Under the pieces are notes generated by a model, which was given only the letters and a program-made list of their open reading frames with translations, made no database searches and was not told where the DNA came from. A program made the position numbers and the translations under genes. DNA of 64,000 bases from the NCBI GenBank assembly GCA_035063765.1, contig JAPSFT010000020.1:1-64000 (forward strand). Direction: 5' to 3'. This document shows positions 43,792 to 52,182 of the stretch, piece by piece. Positions within the stretch are counted from its first letter, which is position 1. Every line of letters begins with the position of its first letter. This DNA is from Deltaproteobacteria bacterium (GTDB taxonomy: Bacteria > Myxococcota_A > UBA9160 > PR03).

Positions 43792-43832
43792 GACTCACCC
43801 CCCTTTGGCTGTCATCGCGGTATGTGGCCCGC

Positions 43833-43838
43833 AGTCTA
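43833..43838 (-). promoter_or_regulatory. possible extended -10 element of a local ftsZ promoter
   Basis: In the 134-base ftsA-ftsZ gap the minus strand reads TGTAGACT, with TAGACT at 43833-43838 as a -10-like hexamer. The corresponding -35 region is poor, so this would have to work as an extended -10 promoter. Local ftsZ promoters are common in other bacteria; this one is a weak call. Confidence 0.3.
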
Positions 43839-43925
43839 CACGAAAGATTCCGGAAAGCAGCGGGTTTCGAGCTCGATTTGCGAGTCCGGATGACCTCCCG
43901 GTGACCCCGGGGTCCGGCCTGCGGC

Positions 43926-45164
43926 TCAGTCGAACTCCCCGTAGAACCACTCCCGCATCCGCTGCCGGACGCGCCGGAAGATCGACTCGTCGCGGATCCG
44001 GAAGCGGCTCGGGCCGAGCCCGCTGTCCTGGCTCGCCCCGTAGAGCACGAGCCCGACGCCGGTCGCGTACATCGGGTCCTTCACCACGTCCTGCAGGCCG
44101 CCCACGTTCTGGGGCGTGCCGAGGCGGACCGGCGCCTCGAACACCTCCTCGGCCAGCTCCGTGATCCCGGCCAGCGCCGAGCAGCCGCCCGAGAGCGCGA
44201 CGCCGCACGGGATCCGGTCCTCGAGCCCGGCCTTCGCGAGCTCGCCGCGCGCCAGCGACAGGATCTCTTCCATGCGCGGCTCGATGATCTCGCACAGCAG
44301 CTTGCGCGAGACGTCGCGCGGCCGGCGCCCGCCGACACTGGGAACGGTCAGGATGTCGTCGCTGCCGAGCAGCCGTGCCGAGGCGACACCGAACTTCTTC
44401 TTGATCCGCTCCGCCTCCTCGAAGGGCGTGCGCAGCCCCACCGCGATGTCGTTCGAGATGTGGTTGCCGCCGAGCGCCAGCACCGAGGTGTGGGTGATCG
44501 CACCGTCGGCGAAGACGGCGAGGTCCGTCGTGCCGCCGCCGATGTCGATCAGGCACACGCCGAGGTCGCGCTCGTCGCGCGAGAGCACCGCCTCCGCCGA
44601 GGCCAGCGGCTCGAGCACGATGTCGATCACGTTGAGGCCCGCCTTGTTGGCGCACTTCACGATGTTCTGCGCGCTGGTGACGGCCGCGGTCACGATGTGG
44701 ATCTTCGCCTCCAGGCGCACGCCGCTCATCCCGAGCGGCTCGCGGATCCCGTCCTGCTCGTCGACGACGAACTCCTGCGGGATCACGTGGATCACCTCCC
44801 GGTCCATCGGGATCGCCACGGCCTTGGCGGCGTCGATCACGCGCCGCACGTCGCCCTCGGATACCTCGCGGTCGCGCACCGCCACGTTGCCGTGCGAGTT
44901 GAAGCCGCGGATGTGTCCGCCCGCGATGCCGGCGTACACCGAGGTGATCTCGCAATCGCCCATCAGCTCCGCCTCCTCGACGGCGTGCTTGATGGACTCG
45001 ACGGTGGCGTCGATGTCGACGACCACTCCCTTGCGCAGCCCGCGCGAGGGGTGGGTGCCGATCCCGACGACGTCGACGCCGCCCTCGGTCTGCTCGGCCA
45101 CCACGACGCCGATCTTGGTGGTGCCGATGTCGAGCCCGACGACCAGGTTCTCCTTGCGCGCCAT
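43926..45164 (-). CDS. ftsA: cell-division actin-like protein FtsA
   Basis: A 412-residue actin/Hsp70-fold membrane tether for FtsZ. ATP-binding motifs: VVGLDIGTTKIGVVVAEQTE (phosphate 1), VCLIDIGGGTTDLAVFADGA (phosphate 2) and VALSGGCSALAGITELAEEV (adenosine). The FtsA-specific 1C domain is near VRRVIDAAKAVAIPMDREVI. SAQNIVKCANKAGLNVIDIV is also typical. The C-terminal amphipathic membrane-targeting helix is present (RRVRQRMREWFYGEFD). The start is ATG 45164, with GGGAGAGGGAG immediately before it. It is separated from ftsQ by 32 bases and from ftsZ by 134. Confidence 0.97.
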   Translation of the reverse strand: MARKENLVVGLDIGTTKIGVVVAEQTEGGVDVVGIGTHPSRGLRKGVVVDIDATVESIKHAVEEAELMGDCEITSVYAGIAGGHIRGFNSHGNVAVRDREVSEGDVRRVIDAAKAVAIPMDREVIHVIPQEFVVDEQDGIREPLGMSGVRLEAKIHIVTAAVTSAQNIVKCANKAGLNVIDIVLEPLASAEAVLSRDERDLGVCLIDIGGGTTDLAVFADGAITHTSVLALGGNHISNDIAVGLRTPFEEAERIKKKFGVASARLLGSDDILTVPSVGGRRPRDVSRKLLCEIIEPRMEEILSLARGELAKAGLEDRIPCGVALSGGCSALAGITELAEEVFEAPVRLGTPQNVGGLQDVVKDPMYATGVGLVLYGASQDSGLGPSRFRIRDESIFRRVRQRMREWFYGEFD

Positions 45165-45196
45165 CTCCCTCTCCCCCCTTGTGTGGCCCGCCGGCG

Positions 45197-46162
45197 CTAG
45201 CCCGCGCGGCCTCCGGTTCCGGGCGCTGCCGGGCCCCCACCCGGCACCGCCTCGTCCGCCGCCTCCGTCTCCGGAGGGGGCGGCCGCAACACGACCTGTC
45301 CCGCGAAGCGCAGGTCGATCTCCGCGGCCGCGCGGCTGGCCGGCACGTCGGCCAGCACCCGCGTCAGGCGCTCGAGCTGGGTCGCGAGATCGCCGCCGCC
45401 GAGCAGCACGCGCGGCGCGACCCCGGCGAGGTGGAGCACGGGCAGCGCGCGGGGGTCGGGCCCGTCGAGCTCGATCTCGGGCTGGACGAAGCCGGCGCGC
45501 TCGACCGCGCGCGCGAGGCCGACGCCGGCGGCGAGCCGCGCGTCGGGTGTGCACGGGGTCTCCGCCCCCGCCGCGCAGGGTCCGGCGGCGAGCGCCGCGA
45601 GGCGCAGGCGCGGCAGGTCCGGGTCCGGCGGCCCCGTGGGCCCGGCGCCGGGGCCGGTCGGTGCAAAAGGGGTCCCCGCGGCGTCGACCAGCCAGGCGCC
45701 TTCGCTGCCCACCCAGATCGCGGCCGGCACGCGCTCGACCACGCGCACCACCAGGGTATCGGGCGACACGCGCGCGGCGCGCGCTCCGGCGATCCACGGG
45801 TGGCGCGCGAGTCGCGCCACGAGCTCCTCGGGCGCCAGCGACTCCGCCGCCGCGAGCCCGGCGGCGCGCGCCACCTCGGCGGCGTCGAGCTGTGCCGCGC
45901 CGGTGATCGCGAGCCGGCGCACGGCGAACAGCTCCGGCCGCGCCGCGGCGCCCGCGCGCAGCAGGGGGGGCGCGACCAGCGCGCCGAGCGCGAAGGCGAG
46001 CAGCGCCGCGAGCGGGGCGAGGCGCCGCACGAGCGCCTGGCGGCGTTCCTCGGCGCCCTGCTTCCGCAGCCGGTCGCGGACGCTCTCCAGCGCGGCGTGC
46101 CGCTCCTCCCAGGTGGGCCGGAGGTCGTTGCCCCTTCGCCGCGATCGCCAGGGCGCGCTCAC
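45197..46162 (-). CDS. ftsQ: cell-division protein FtsQ
   Basis: A 321-residue bitopic divisome protein. A basic cytoplasmic N-terminus is followed by one TM (LAPLAALLAFALGALVAPPL), then the POTRA domain (LFAVRRLAITGAAQLDAAEV, LARHPWIAGARAARVSPDTL, VVERVPAAIWVGSEGAWLVD) and a beta domain with Pro/Gly-rich insertions. The sequence outside POTRA is poorly conserved, as usual. The GTG start overlaps the murB stop by four bases. Known role: bridges early and late divisome proteins with FtsB and FtsL. In many bacteria ddl lies just before ftsQ; here it is missing. Confidence 0.92.
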   Translation of the reverse strand: MSAPWRSRRRGNDLRPTWEERHAALESVRDRLRKQGAEERRQALVRRLAPLAALLAFALGALVAPPLLRAGAAARPELFAVRRLAITGAAQLDAAEVARAAGLAAAESLAPEELVARLARHPWIAGARAARVSPDTLVVRVVERVPAAIWVGSEGAWLVDAAGTPFAPTGPGAGPTGPPDPDLPRLRLAALAAGPCAAGAETPCTPDARLAAGVGLARAVERAGFVQPEIELDGPDPRALPVLHLAGVAPRVLLGGGDLATQLERLTRVLADVPASRAAAEIDLRFAGQVVLRPPPPETEAADEAVPGGGPAAPGTGGRAG

Positions 46163-47076
46163 GACGCCCTTCCCACGATCCGCACCTCCGGCTCGAGCCC
46201 GATGCCGGTGCGCTCGCGCACGGCCTCCTGCGCGCGCGCCATCAGCGCCAGCACGTCGGCTGCCGTCGCGCCGCCGAGGTTCACGATGAAGTTCGCGTGC
46301 ACCGACGAGATCTGGGCGCCGCCGATCCGCAGGCCCTTGAGGCCCGCCAGCTCGACGAGCCGCCCGGCGCGCTCGCCGGGCGGGTTCACGAACACGGAGC
46401 CGAAGGAGGGCTGGTCGATCGGCTGGGTGGCGCGCCGGTGTGCGAGATGGCGGTCGATCGCCGCGCGCACGGCAGCGGGGGTGCTCGGGCGCAGCGCGAA
46501 GCGCGCCGCCAGCACCACCTCGCCGGGCGCGAGCCCGCGCGCGCCGCGGTAGGCGAAGCCCATCTCGGCGTGCGCCCGCGTGCGCCGGACCTTCCCGGGG
46601 CCCGCGGTCTCGACGTCGCGCACCACGGCGCCCACCTCGGCGCCGGGAACGCCCGCGTTCATCGCGATCCAGCCCCCGACCGTGCCCGGCACGCCGGCGC
46701 CGAACTCGAGCCCTGCGAGCCCGCGCTCCGCGCACAGCCGCACGACCTGGGAGTGCGAGACGCCGGCCTCGGCGCGCAGCGTCGTGCCGTCGGGCTCGAG
46801 CGCGAGCGCGCGCAGCCGGTGGCTGCGCACCGCGACGCCGTCGAGCCCGCCGTCGAGGACGACGGTGTTGAAGCCGCCGCCGAGCACGTGCAGCGGGAGG
46901 CCGTGCTCCGCGGCGAGCGCCACCAGCGCCGCCAGCTCGTCCGTGCTCGCGGGGGCGGCGAGCGCGTCGGCCGGCCCGCCGACCCCGAGCGGGACGTGGC
47001 GGGCGAGCGGCGCGTCGAAGGCGACCCGCGGGCCGAGCAGCCCCTCGAGCGCGCGCCGTGCCGCCGCCGGGATCAC
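46159..47076 (-). CDS. murB: UDP-N-acetylenolpyruvoylglucosamine reductase
   Basis: A 305-residue FAD enzyme that reduces enolpyruvyl-UDP-GlcNAc to UDP-MurNAc with NADPH. Seen: VPLGVGGPADALAAPASTDE, LPLHVLGGGFNTVVLDGGLD (FAD-binding VLGxGxN with Phe instead of Ser), GLEFGAGVPGTVGGWIAMNA, and near the C-terminus IDQPSFGSVFVNPPGERAGR with the catalytic Ser, then LIxxxGLKGLRIGGAQISSVHAN-type sequence. The pattern fits the type II (S. aureus-like) enzymes. GTG start overlapping the murC stop; the stop overlaps the ftsQ GTG. Confidence 0.95.
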   Translation of the reverse strand: MIPAAARRALEGLLGPRVAFDAPLARHVPLGVGGPADALAAPASTDELAALVALAAEHGLPLHVLGGGFNTVVLDGGLDGVAVRSHRLRALALEPDGTTLRAEAGVSHSQVVRLCAERGLAGLEFGAGVPGTVGGWIAMNAGVPGAEVGAVVRDVETAGPGKVRRTRAHAEMGFAYRGARGLAPGEVVLAARFALRPSTPAAVRAAIDRHLAHRRATQPIDQPSFGSVFVNPPGERAGRLVELAGLKGLRIGGAQISSVHANFIVNLGGATAADVLALMARAQEAVRERTGIGLEPEVRIVGRAS

Positions 47077-48476
47077 GAGCGCCGCTCCACCCGCGGCGGC
47101 CGCTCCCCGAGCGCCGCGAGCAGGCGCGGCCCGAGCGCCGACACGTTGCCGGCGCCGAGCGTGATGACGAGGTCGCCGGGCGCCAGCACCGCCGCCAGCT
47201 CGGCGGGCACCGCGTCGAGGTCCGGCGCGAAACGCACCTCGCGCTGGCCGTGGGCGCGGATCGCGTCGGCGAGCGCGCGGCCGTCGACGCCCGGGAGCTT
47301 GTCCTCGCCCGCGGCGTAGATCTCGGTCACCCAGAGCACGTCGGCCTGGTGGAAGGCGGTGGCGAAGTCGTCGAAGAGGAGCTGGGTGCGCGAGTAGCGG
47401 TGCGGCTGGAAGACCACCACGACCCGACCGGGATGGAGCTGGCGAGCCGCCGCGAGCGTGGCGCGGATCTCGGCCGGGTGGTGGCCGTAGTCGTCGACGA
47501 CCCGCACGCCGGCCGCCTCGCCCTTGGTCTCGAAGCGCCGCTCGATACCGGGGAAGCGCGCCATCGCAGAGGCGACCTCCGCGAAGGGCACCTCGAGCTC
47601 GAGCGCCACCGCGAGCGCCGCGAGCGCGTTGCGCACGTTGTGCTCGCCGGCCAGCGCGACGTGCAGCTCCCCCAGGAGCTCCCCGCGCCGGCGCACGAGG
47701 AAGCGCATGCCCCCGTCGTCCAGCCGCGCCTCGTCGGCCATCAGGTCCGCCTGCGGCGAGAAGCCGTAGGTGACGGTGCGGCGCGTGAGGCGCGGCAGGA
47801 TCGCCTGCACGCCCGGATGGTCGAGGCAGACCACGGCGAGGCCCCAGAACGGAACCCGGTTCGCGAAGGCCACGAAGGCTTCGTGGAGCGCCTCGACCGA
47901 CCCGTAGTGGTCGAGGTGCTCGGGATCGATGTTGGTGACGACCGCGATCACCGGCGCCAGCCGCAGGAACGAGCCGTCGCTCTCGTCGGCCTCGGCGATC
48001 AGCAGCGGGCCCGCGCCGAGGCGCGCGGTCGAGCGCCCGCCCGGGTGGAGCACGCGCCCGCCGATCACGGCGGTGGGGTCGAGGCCGGCGGCGTCGAGCA
48101 CGTGGGCGACCAGCGAGGTGGTGGTGGTCTTGCCGTGGCTGCCGCCCACCGCGATGCCGTCCTTGAGCCGCATCAGCTCGGCCAGCATCTCGGCGCGCGG
48201 GATCACCGGGATCTTGCGCCGCTCGGCCTCGACGAGCTCGGGGTTGCCGGGTCGCACCGCCGACGAGAAGACGACCACGTCCGCTTCGCCCACGTGCCCC
48301 TGCGCGTGCCCGATCGCCACCGGCACGCCGAGGCTGCGCAGGCGCGCCACGCTCGGGCCCTCGCGCAGGTCGGAGCCCGACACGCGGATTCCCTGGTGGT
48401 GCAGGAGCTCCGCGATGCCGCACATGCCGATGCCGCCGATGCCGACGAAGTGCACGCGCTGGATGCGCCGGTACAT
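47073..48476 (-). CDS. murC: UDP-N-acetylmuramate--L-alanine ligase
   Basis: A 467-residue ATP-dependent ligase that adds L-Ala to UDP-MurNAc. N-terminal Rossmann-like domain (VHFVGIGGIGMCGIAELLHH, GSDLREGPSVARL), central P-loop GIAVGGSHGKTTTTSLVAHV, the ADESDGSFLRLAP metal region, NIDPEHLDHYGSVEALHEAF, and the C-terminal domain with YGHHPAEIRATL and HRYSRTQLLFDDFATAFH. Motifs are fully conserved. ATG start shares one base with the murG stop (TGATG). It is the first of the four amino-acid ligases in the pathway, though not the first in gene order. Confidence 0.97.
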   Translation of the reverse strand: MYRRIQRVHFVGIGGIGMCGIAELLHHQGIRVSGSDLREGPSVARLRSLGVPVAIGHAQGHVGEADVVVFSSAVRPGNPELVEAERRKIPVIPRAEMLAELMRLKDGIAVGGSHGKTTTTSLVAHVLDAAGLDPTAVIGGRVLHPGGRSTARLGAGPLLIAEADESDGSFLRLAPVIAVVTNIDPEHLDHYGSVEALHEAFVAFANRVPFWGLAVVCLDHPGVQAILPRLTRRTVTYGFSPQADLMADEARLDDGGMRFLVRRRGELLGELHVALAGEHNVRNALAALAVALELEVPFAEVASAMARFPGIERRFETKGEAAGVRVVDDYGHHPAEIRATLAAARQLHPGRVVVVFQPHRYSRTQLLFDDFATAFHQADVLWVTEIYAAGEDKLPGVDGRALADAIRAHGQREVRFAPDLDAVPAELAAVLAPGDLVITLGAGNVSALGPRLLAALGERPPRVERRS

Positions 48477-49591
48477 CAGGCCTCCCGCCCGGCGCCGGGC
48501 AGGGCGCGCGCGGCCTCGACGATGCGCCGGGCCGCGTCGGGCCGCGCCAGCGCGCGCGCGCGGCGGCCCATCTCGAGCAGCGCCGCGGGGCGCTCGAAGA
48601 GCGCGTCGAGCGCCTCCACGAGCAGCTTGGCGTCGAAGCGTGCCGGGTCGAGCAGCCGGCCGGCTCCCGCCTCCTCGAGCGCGCGCGCGTTGGCGCGCTG
48701 GTGGTCGTCGGCGGCGTGCGGGTACGGCACCAGCAGGGCCGGCAGGCCCGCCATCGCGAGCTCGGCCACCGTCAGCGCTCCGGCGCGGCAGAGGGCGACA
48801 TCGGCCCACTGATAACGGCTCGCGAGCGCGGCGTCGAAGTCGACCACCTCGGCCTGCAGGCCGGCGCGCGCGTAGGCCTCGGCGACGCGCGCGCGGTCCG
48901 CGGGGCCCGTCTGGTGGTAGACCTCGAGCCGCGCCGGGTCGAAGCCGGGCAGCGCGGCGAGCATCGCGTCGTTGAGCTGGCGTGCGCCCTGGCTGCCGCC
49001 GACGACCAGGAGCCGGAAGGGCGGCGCCGGGGTGCGCCGCGGCGCGGCGGCGGCGAAGGCCTCGAGCAGGGCGCGGCGCAGCGGCGCGCCCGTGGTCTCG
49101 ACCGGTGCGCGGCCGGCGAAGGCCGGCTCGGCAGCCGCGAAGGCGGTGAAGACGCGCTGGGCGAGGCGCGCCATCCAGAGGTTCGTACGGCCCGGGACCG
49201 CGTTGGGCTCGACGATCGCGAGCGGCCGGCGCAGCGCGATCGCGGCGGCGGCGGCCGGTGCGGCCGCGTAGCCACCCACGGAGAGGACGACGTCGATCCG
49301 GCGCCGGCGCAGGAGCGCGATGGCGGCGCGCGTGGCGCGCGCGAACGCGAGGAGCGCGCCGAGCTTCGCGGCGGGTCCGCGGCCGGCCAGGGGCTGCGCC
49401 GCGAGCGTCACGAGCTCGAAGCCGGCCGGCGCCACCAGCTTCGCCTCGAGCCCGCGCTCGGAGCCCACGAACAGCACCGGGTCGCCGCAGCGCGCGATCT
49501 CCTCGCCGAGCGCGAGCGCGAGCGTCACGTGGCCGCCCGTCCCACCCCCGGCGAGCACCCAGCGCACGCGCTCCGCGCCCGTCCCGTTCAC
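48476..49591 (-). CDS. murG: lipid II synthase MurG (GlcNAc transferase)
   Basis: A 371-residue GT-B glycosyltransferase at the inner face of the membrane that adds GlcNAc to lipid I, giving lipid II. Seen: VLAGGGTGGHVTLALALGEE (GGTGGH loop; the usual Pro after HV is Thr), LVAPAGFELVTLAAQPLAGR, VVLSVGGYAAAPAAAAA, IVEPNAVPGRTNLWMARLAQ, LLVVGGSQGARQLNDAML, and the donor site CRAGALTVAELAMAGLPALL with PYPHAADDHQRANA. GTG start, coupled to ftsW upstream (four-base overlap) and murC downstream (one base). Confidence 0.96.
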   Translation of the reverse strand: MNGTGAERVRWVLAGGGTGGHVTLALALGEEIARCGDPVLFVGSERGLEAKLVAPAGFELVTLAAQPLAGRGPAAKLGALLAFARATRAAIALLRRRRIDVVLSVGGYAAAPAAAAAIALRRPLAIVEPNAVPGRTNLWMARLAQRVFTAFAAAEPAFAGRAPVETTGAPLRRALLEAFAAAAPRRTPAPPFRLLVVGGSQGARQLNDAMLAALPGFDPARLEVYHQTGPADRARVAEAYARAGLQAEVVDFDAALASRYQWADVALCRAGALTVAELAMAGLPALLVPYPHAADDHQRANARALEEAGAGRLLDPARFDAKLLVEALDALFERPAALLEMGRRARALARPDAARRIVEAARALPGAGREA

Positions 49592-50784
49592 CCTCGCCGT
49601 ACTCCCTTGCGCGCGGCGCGTACCGGCGCCTCCTCGCGGCGCGCGCCTTCGCGCCGGCTGATGCCGAGCAGGATCCCGACGGCCGCGAACGAGACGAGGA
49701 GCGACGAACGGCCGTAGGACACGAAGGGCAGGGTGAGGCCCGTGGGCGGCACCATGCCCATCACGACCGCGGCGTTGATCGCTCCGGGAACCGCCACCAG
49801 CGCCGTCATGCTGAAGGCGACCAGGAAGGCGAAGCGGGTGCGCGCGCGCGCGGCCACGCGCACGCCGGCCGCCAGCAGCGCGGCGAAGCAGCCCAGCACC
49901 AGCGCCACCCCGACCAGCCCGAGCTCCTCGGCCACCACCGAGAGCACGAAGTCGGTGTGTGCCTCGGGCAGGTAGAAGAGCTTCTGGCGGCCGTCGCCGA
50001 GGCCCACGCCCGCGAGCCCGCCGCGCCCGAAGGCGACGAAGGACTGCACGAGCTGGAAGCCCTGCGCCTGGGCGTTCGCCCAGGGATCGAGGAAGGCCAC
50101 GATGCGGTTCTGCACGTGCGGGTAGATCGCGAGCGCGACCGCGAAGACGGCCGCGAGCCCCGCCGCCGGCACCGCGAAGAAGAGCAACGGGGTGCCGGCG
50201 ACGAAGAGCTGGAGCCCGACCAGGATCAGCAGCAGCGCGGCGCCCTTGGTGTCGGGCTGGACGAAGACCAGCGCCGCGGGCAGCGCGACGAGCCCGAGGG
50301 CGAGGCCGCGGACCGGCAGCCGCAGGCGGCCGTGGCGGCTCGCGCCCGGCTCGCGCGCGAGCGCCGCGGCCGTTGCCAGCAGGGTCGCCCACTTGGCGAT
50401 CTCGACCGGCTGGAGGACCGGCCCGAGGCCGGGGAGCGAGAGCCAGCGCTGGGCGCCGTTCACGGTCGTGCCGGCCACGAGCGTGAGGCCGAGCAGGGCC
50501 ACGGACAGCGCCCAGAGCGGGAGCGCGAGCCGCCGCCAGGCCGCGAGCGGCAGCGTCATGCAGCCGAACGCGAGCCCCACGCCGAGGGCGAGGCCCGCGA
50601 GGTGGCGGGCGAAGTGCGGCGGCACGCGGGACTCGATCGCGAGCGGCGCCGTGGCGCTCCAGACCATCACGAGGCCGATGCCGGCCAGCACCGCGGTCGC
50701 GGCCACCACGCCGCCGTGGGGCGGCGCCAGCCGGCCCCCGCCCGCCGCCGCGGCGCTGCCCGCCGGGAGCCCCGCCATGCTCAT
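49588..50784 (-). CDS. ftsW: SEDS peptidoglycan polymerase FtsW
   Basis: A 398-residue polytopic protein with about ten TM helices that polymerises lipid II at the septum together with FtsI. Seen: GIGLVMVWSATAPLAIESR, LPGLGPVLQPVEIAKWATLL, FVQPDTKGAALLLILVGLQL with the essential Asp of the SEDS family, AQAQGFQLVQSFVAFGRGGL, GVGLGDGRQKLFYLPEAHTD and FVLSVVAEELGLVGVALVLG, then MGMVPPTGLTLPFVSYGRSS. All SEDS signatures are present. ATG start at 50784 (a second ATG two codons later is possible). Overlaps both neighbours by four bases. Confidence 0.96.
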   Translation of the reverse strand: MSMAGLPAGSAAAAGGGRLAPPHGGVVAATAVLAGIGLVMVWSATAPLAIESRVPPHFARHLAGLALGVGLAFGCMTLPLAAWRRLALPLWALSVALLGLTLVAGTTVNGAQRWLSLPGLGPVLQPVEIAKWATLLATAAALAREPGASRHGRLRLPVRGLALGLVALPAALVFVQPDTKGAALLLILVGLQLFVAGTPLLFFAVPAAGLAAVFAVALAIYPHVQNRIVAFLDPWANAQAQGFQLVQSFVAFGRGGLAGVGLGDGRQKLFYLPEAHTDFVLSVVAEELGLVGVALVLGCFAALLAAGVRVAARARTRFAFLVAFSMTALVAVPGAINAAVVMGMVPPTGLTLPFVSYGRSSLLVSFAAVGILLGISRREGARREEAPVRAARKGVRRG

Positions 50785-52181
50785 CGCCTGCCCTCCTCCT
50801 GGGGACCCGGCCGGGCCGCGATCCAGTCGTGGACCGCCTCGCGGAAGCGCGCGCCCCGCTCCTCGTAGTTGCGGAACTGGTCGAAGCTCGCGCAGGCCGG
50901 CGACAGCAGGACGGTGTCTCCGGGCCGGGCCAGCGCACCGGCCGCGGCCACCGCAGCCGTGAGGTCGGCCGCGCGCTGCACGGGCGCGCGGCCGGCGATC
51001 GCCGCCTCGAGCGCCGGCGCCTCCTCGCCGAGGAACACGCACGCGCGCACGCGCGGGACCGCGACGTCGGCGAGCGGGCGCAGGTCGAGGCCCTTGCCGC
51101 GCCCGCCGGCGATCCAGACCGCGGGGCCCGGCAGCGCCGCGAGCGCGAGCGCCGCGGCCGCGGGGTTGGTGGCCTTCGAGTCGTTCACCCAGGCGACGCC
51201 GGCGTGCTCCGCCACGAGCTCGCGCCGGTGCGGCGGCGGCCTGAAGCCGAGCAGGCCCTCCGCGGCCTTCGCGACGTCGGCGCCGAGCGCGCGGACCGCG
51301 AGCAGCGCCGCCAGCACGTCGTCGACGGGCGGCGCCGCGGCGCCGGCCGCGGCGAGCGCGTCGAGGCCCACGCGCAGGGTCTCGCCGCCCTCGTGGCCCA
51401 GGGCGCGGAGCGCCGGGCCGGCGGGATCGCGGAAGACCGCCTGGCCCGCGTCCCACCAGGCGCCGGCCGGGACCGGGCCACCGGTGCGGAAGAGCCAGCG
51501 CCGCCCGCCGCTGCGTGCGACGAGCGCCGCGGCGTGGGGGTCGTCGCCGTTGCCGATCGCGGTGTCGCCCGCACCCTGGCGCACGAAGAGCTGCGCCTTG
51601 GCCTCGGCGTAGGCCGCGAAGGAGCCGTGGCGGTCGAGGTGGTCGGGCTCGAGGTTGAGGACGACCGCGACGCGCGGCCGGAAGGCCTCGACCGCCTCCA
51701 TCTGGAAGGACGACACCTCGAGCACCGCGGCGTCGAGCGGCCGCCCCACCAGCTCGAGCGCCGGGCGCCCGATGTTGCCCGCGGCCTCGGCGCGCAGGCC
51801 GGCGGCGCAGAGCAGGCGCGCGGTCAGCTCGGTCGTCGTGGTCTTGCCGTTGGTGCCGGTGATCGCGACCACCGGCACCGGGAGCGCGCGCCAGGCCAGC
51901 TCGACGTCGCCGAGCGCACGGCGCGCGCGCCCGGCCCAGCGCGCGCGCGGCACGCCGGGGCTCGGGACCACCAGGTCGAAGCCGCCGGGATCGGGGAAGG
52001 GTGCGCCGCCGCGCAGCTCGACCGGCGTGCCGCGCAGCGCCTCGGCGGCCTCCCGGGCGACGGCCTCGTTCTCCTCGGCCGCCACGACGCGCGCGCCGCG
52101 CGCCGCGAGCCAGCGCGCGGCGCTGCGCCCCGAGCGGCCCAGGCCCAGCACCAGCACCCGCGCTCCGCTGAGCTCGTCCAC
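50781..52181 (-). CDS. murD: UDP-N-acetylmuramoylalanine--D-glutamate ligase
   Basis: A 466-residue ligase adding D-Glu. N-terminal domain VLVLGLGRSGRSAARWLAAR, then VPSPGVPRARWAGRAR and P-loop VVAITGTNGKTTTTELTARL, AVLEVSSFQMEAVEAFRPRV, LNLEPDHLDRHGSFAAYAEA (carbamylated-Lys region) and C-terminal WVNDSKATNPAAAALALAAL with IAGGRGKGLDLRPLADVA and LLSPACASFDQFRNYEERG. These are complete and canonical. GTG start, one base from the mraY stop; the stop overlaps the ftsW ATG by four bases. Confidence 0.97.
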   Translation of the reverse strand: MDELSGARVLVLGLGRSGRSAARWLAARGARVVAAEENEAVAREAAEALRGTPVELRGGAPFPDPGGFDLVVPSPGVPRARWAGRARRALGDVELAWRALPVPVVAITGTNGKTTTTELTARLLCAAGLRAEAAGNIGRPALELVGRPLDAAVLEVSSFQMEAVEAFRPRVAVVLNLEPDHLDRHGSFAAYAEAKAQLFVRQGAGDTAIGNGDDPHAAALVARSGGRRWLFRTGGPVPAGAWWDAGQAVFRDPAGPALRALGHEGGETLRVGLDALAAAGAAAPPVDDVLAALLAVRALGADVAKAAEGLLGFRPPPHRRELVAEHAGVAWVNDSKATNPAAAALALAALPGPAVWIAGGRGKGLDLRPLADVAVPRVRACVFLGEEAPALEAAIAGRAPVQRAADLTAAVAAAGALARPGDTVLLSPACASFDQFRNYEERGARFREAVHDWIAARPGPQEEGRR

Positions 52182-52182
52182 G

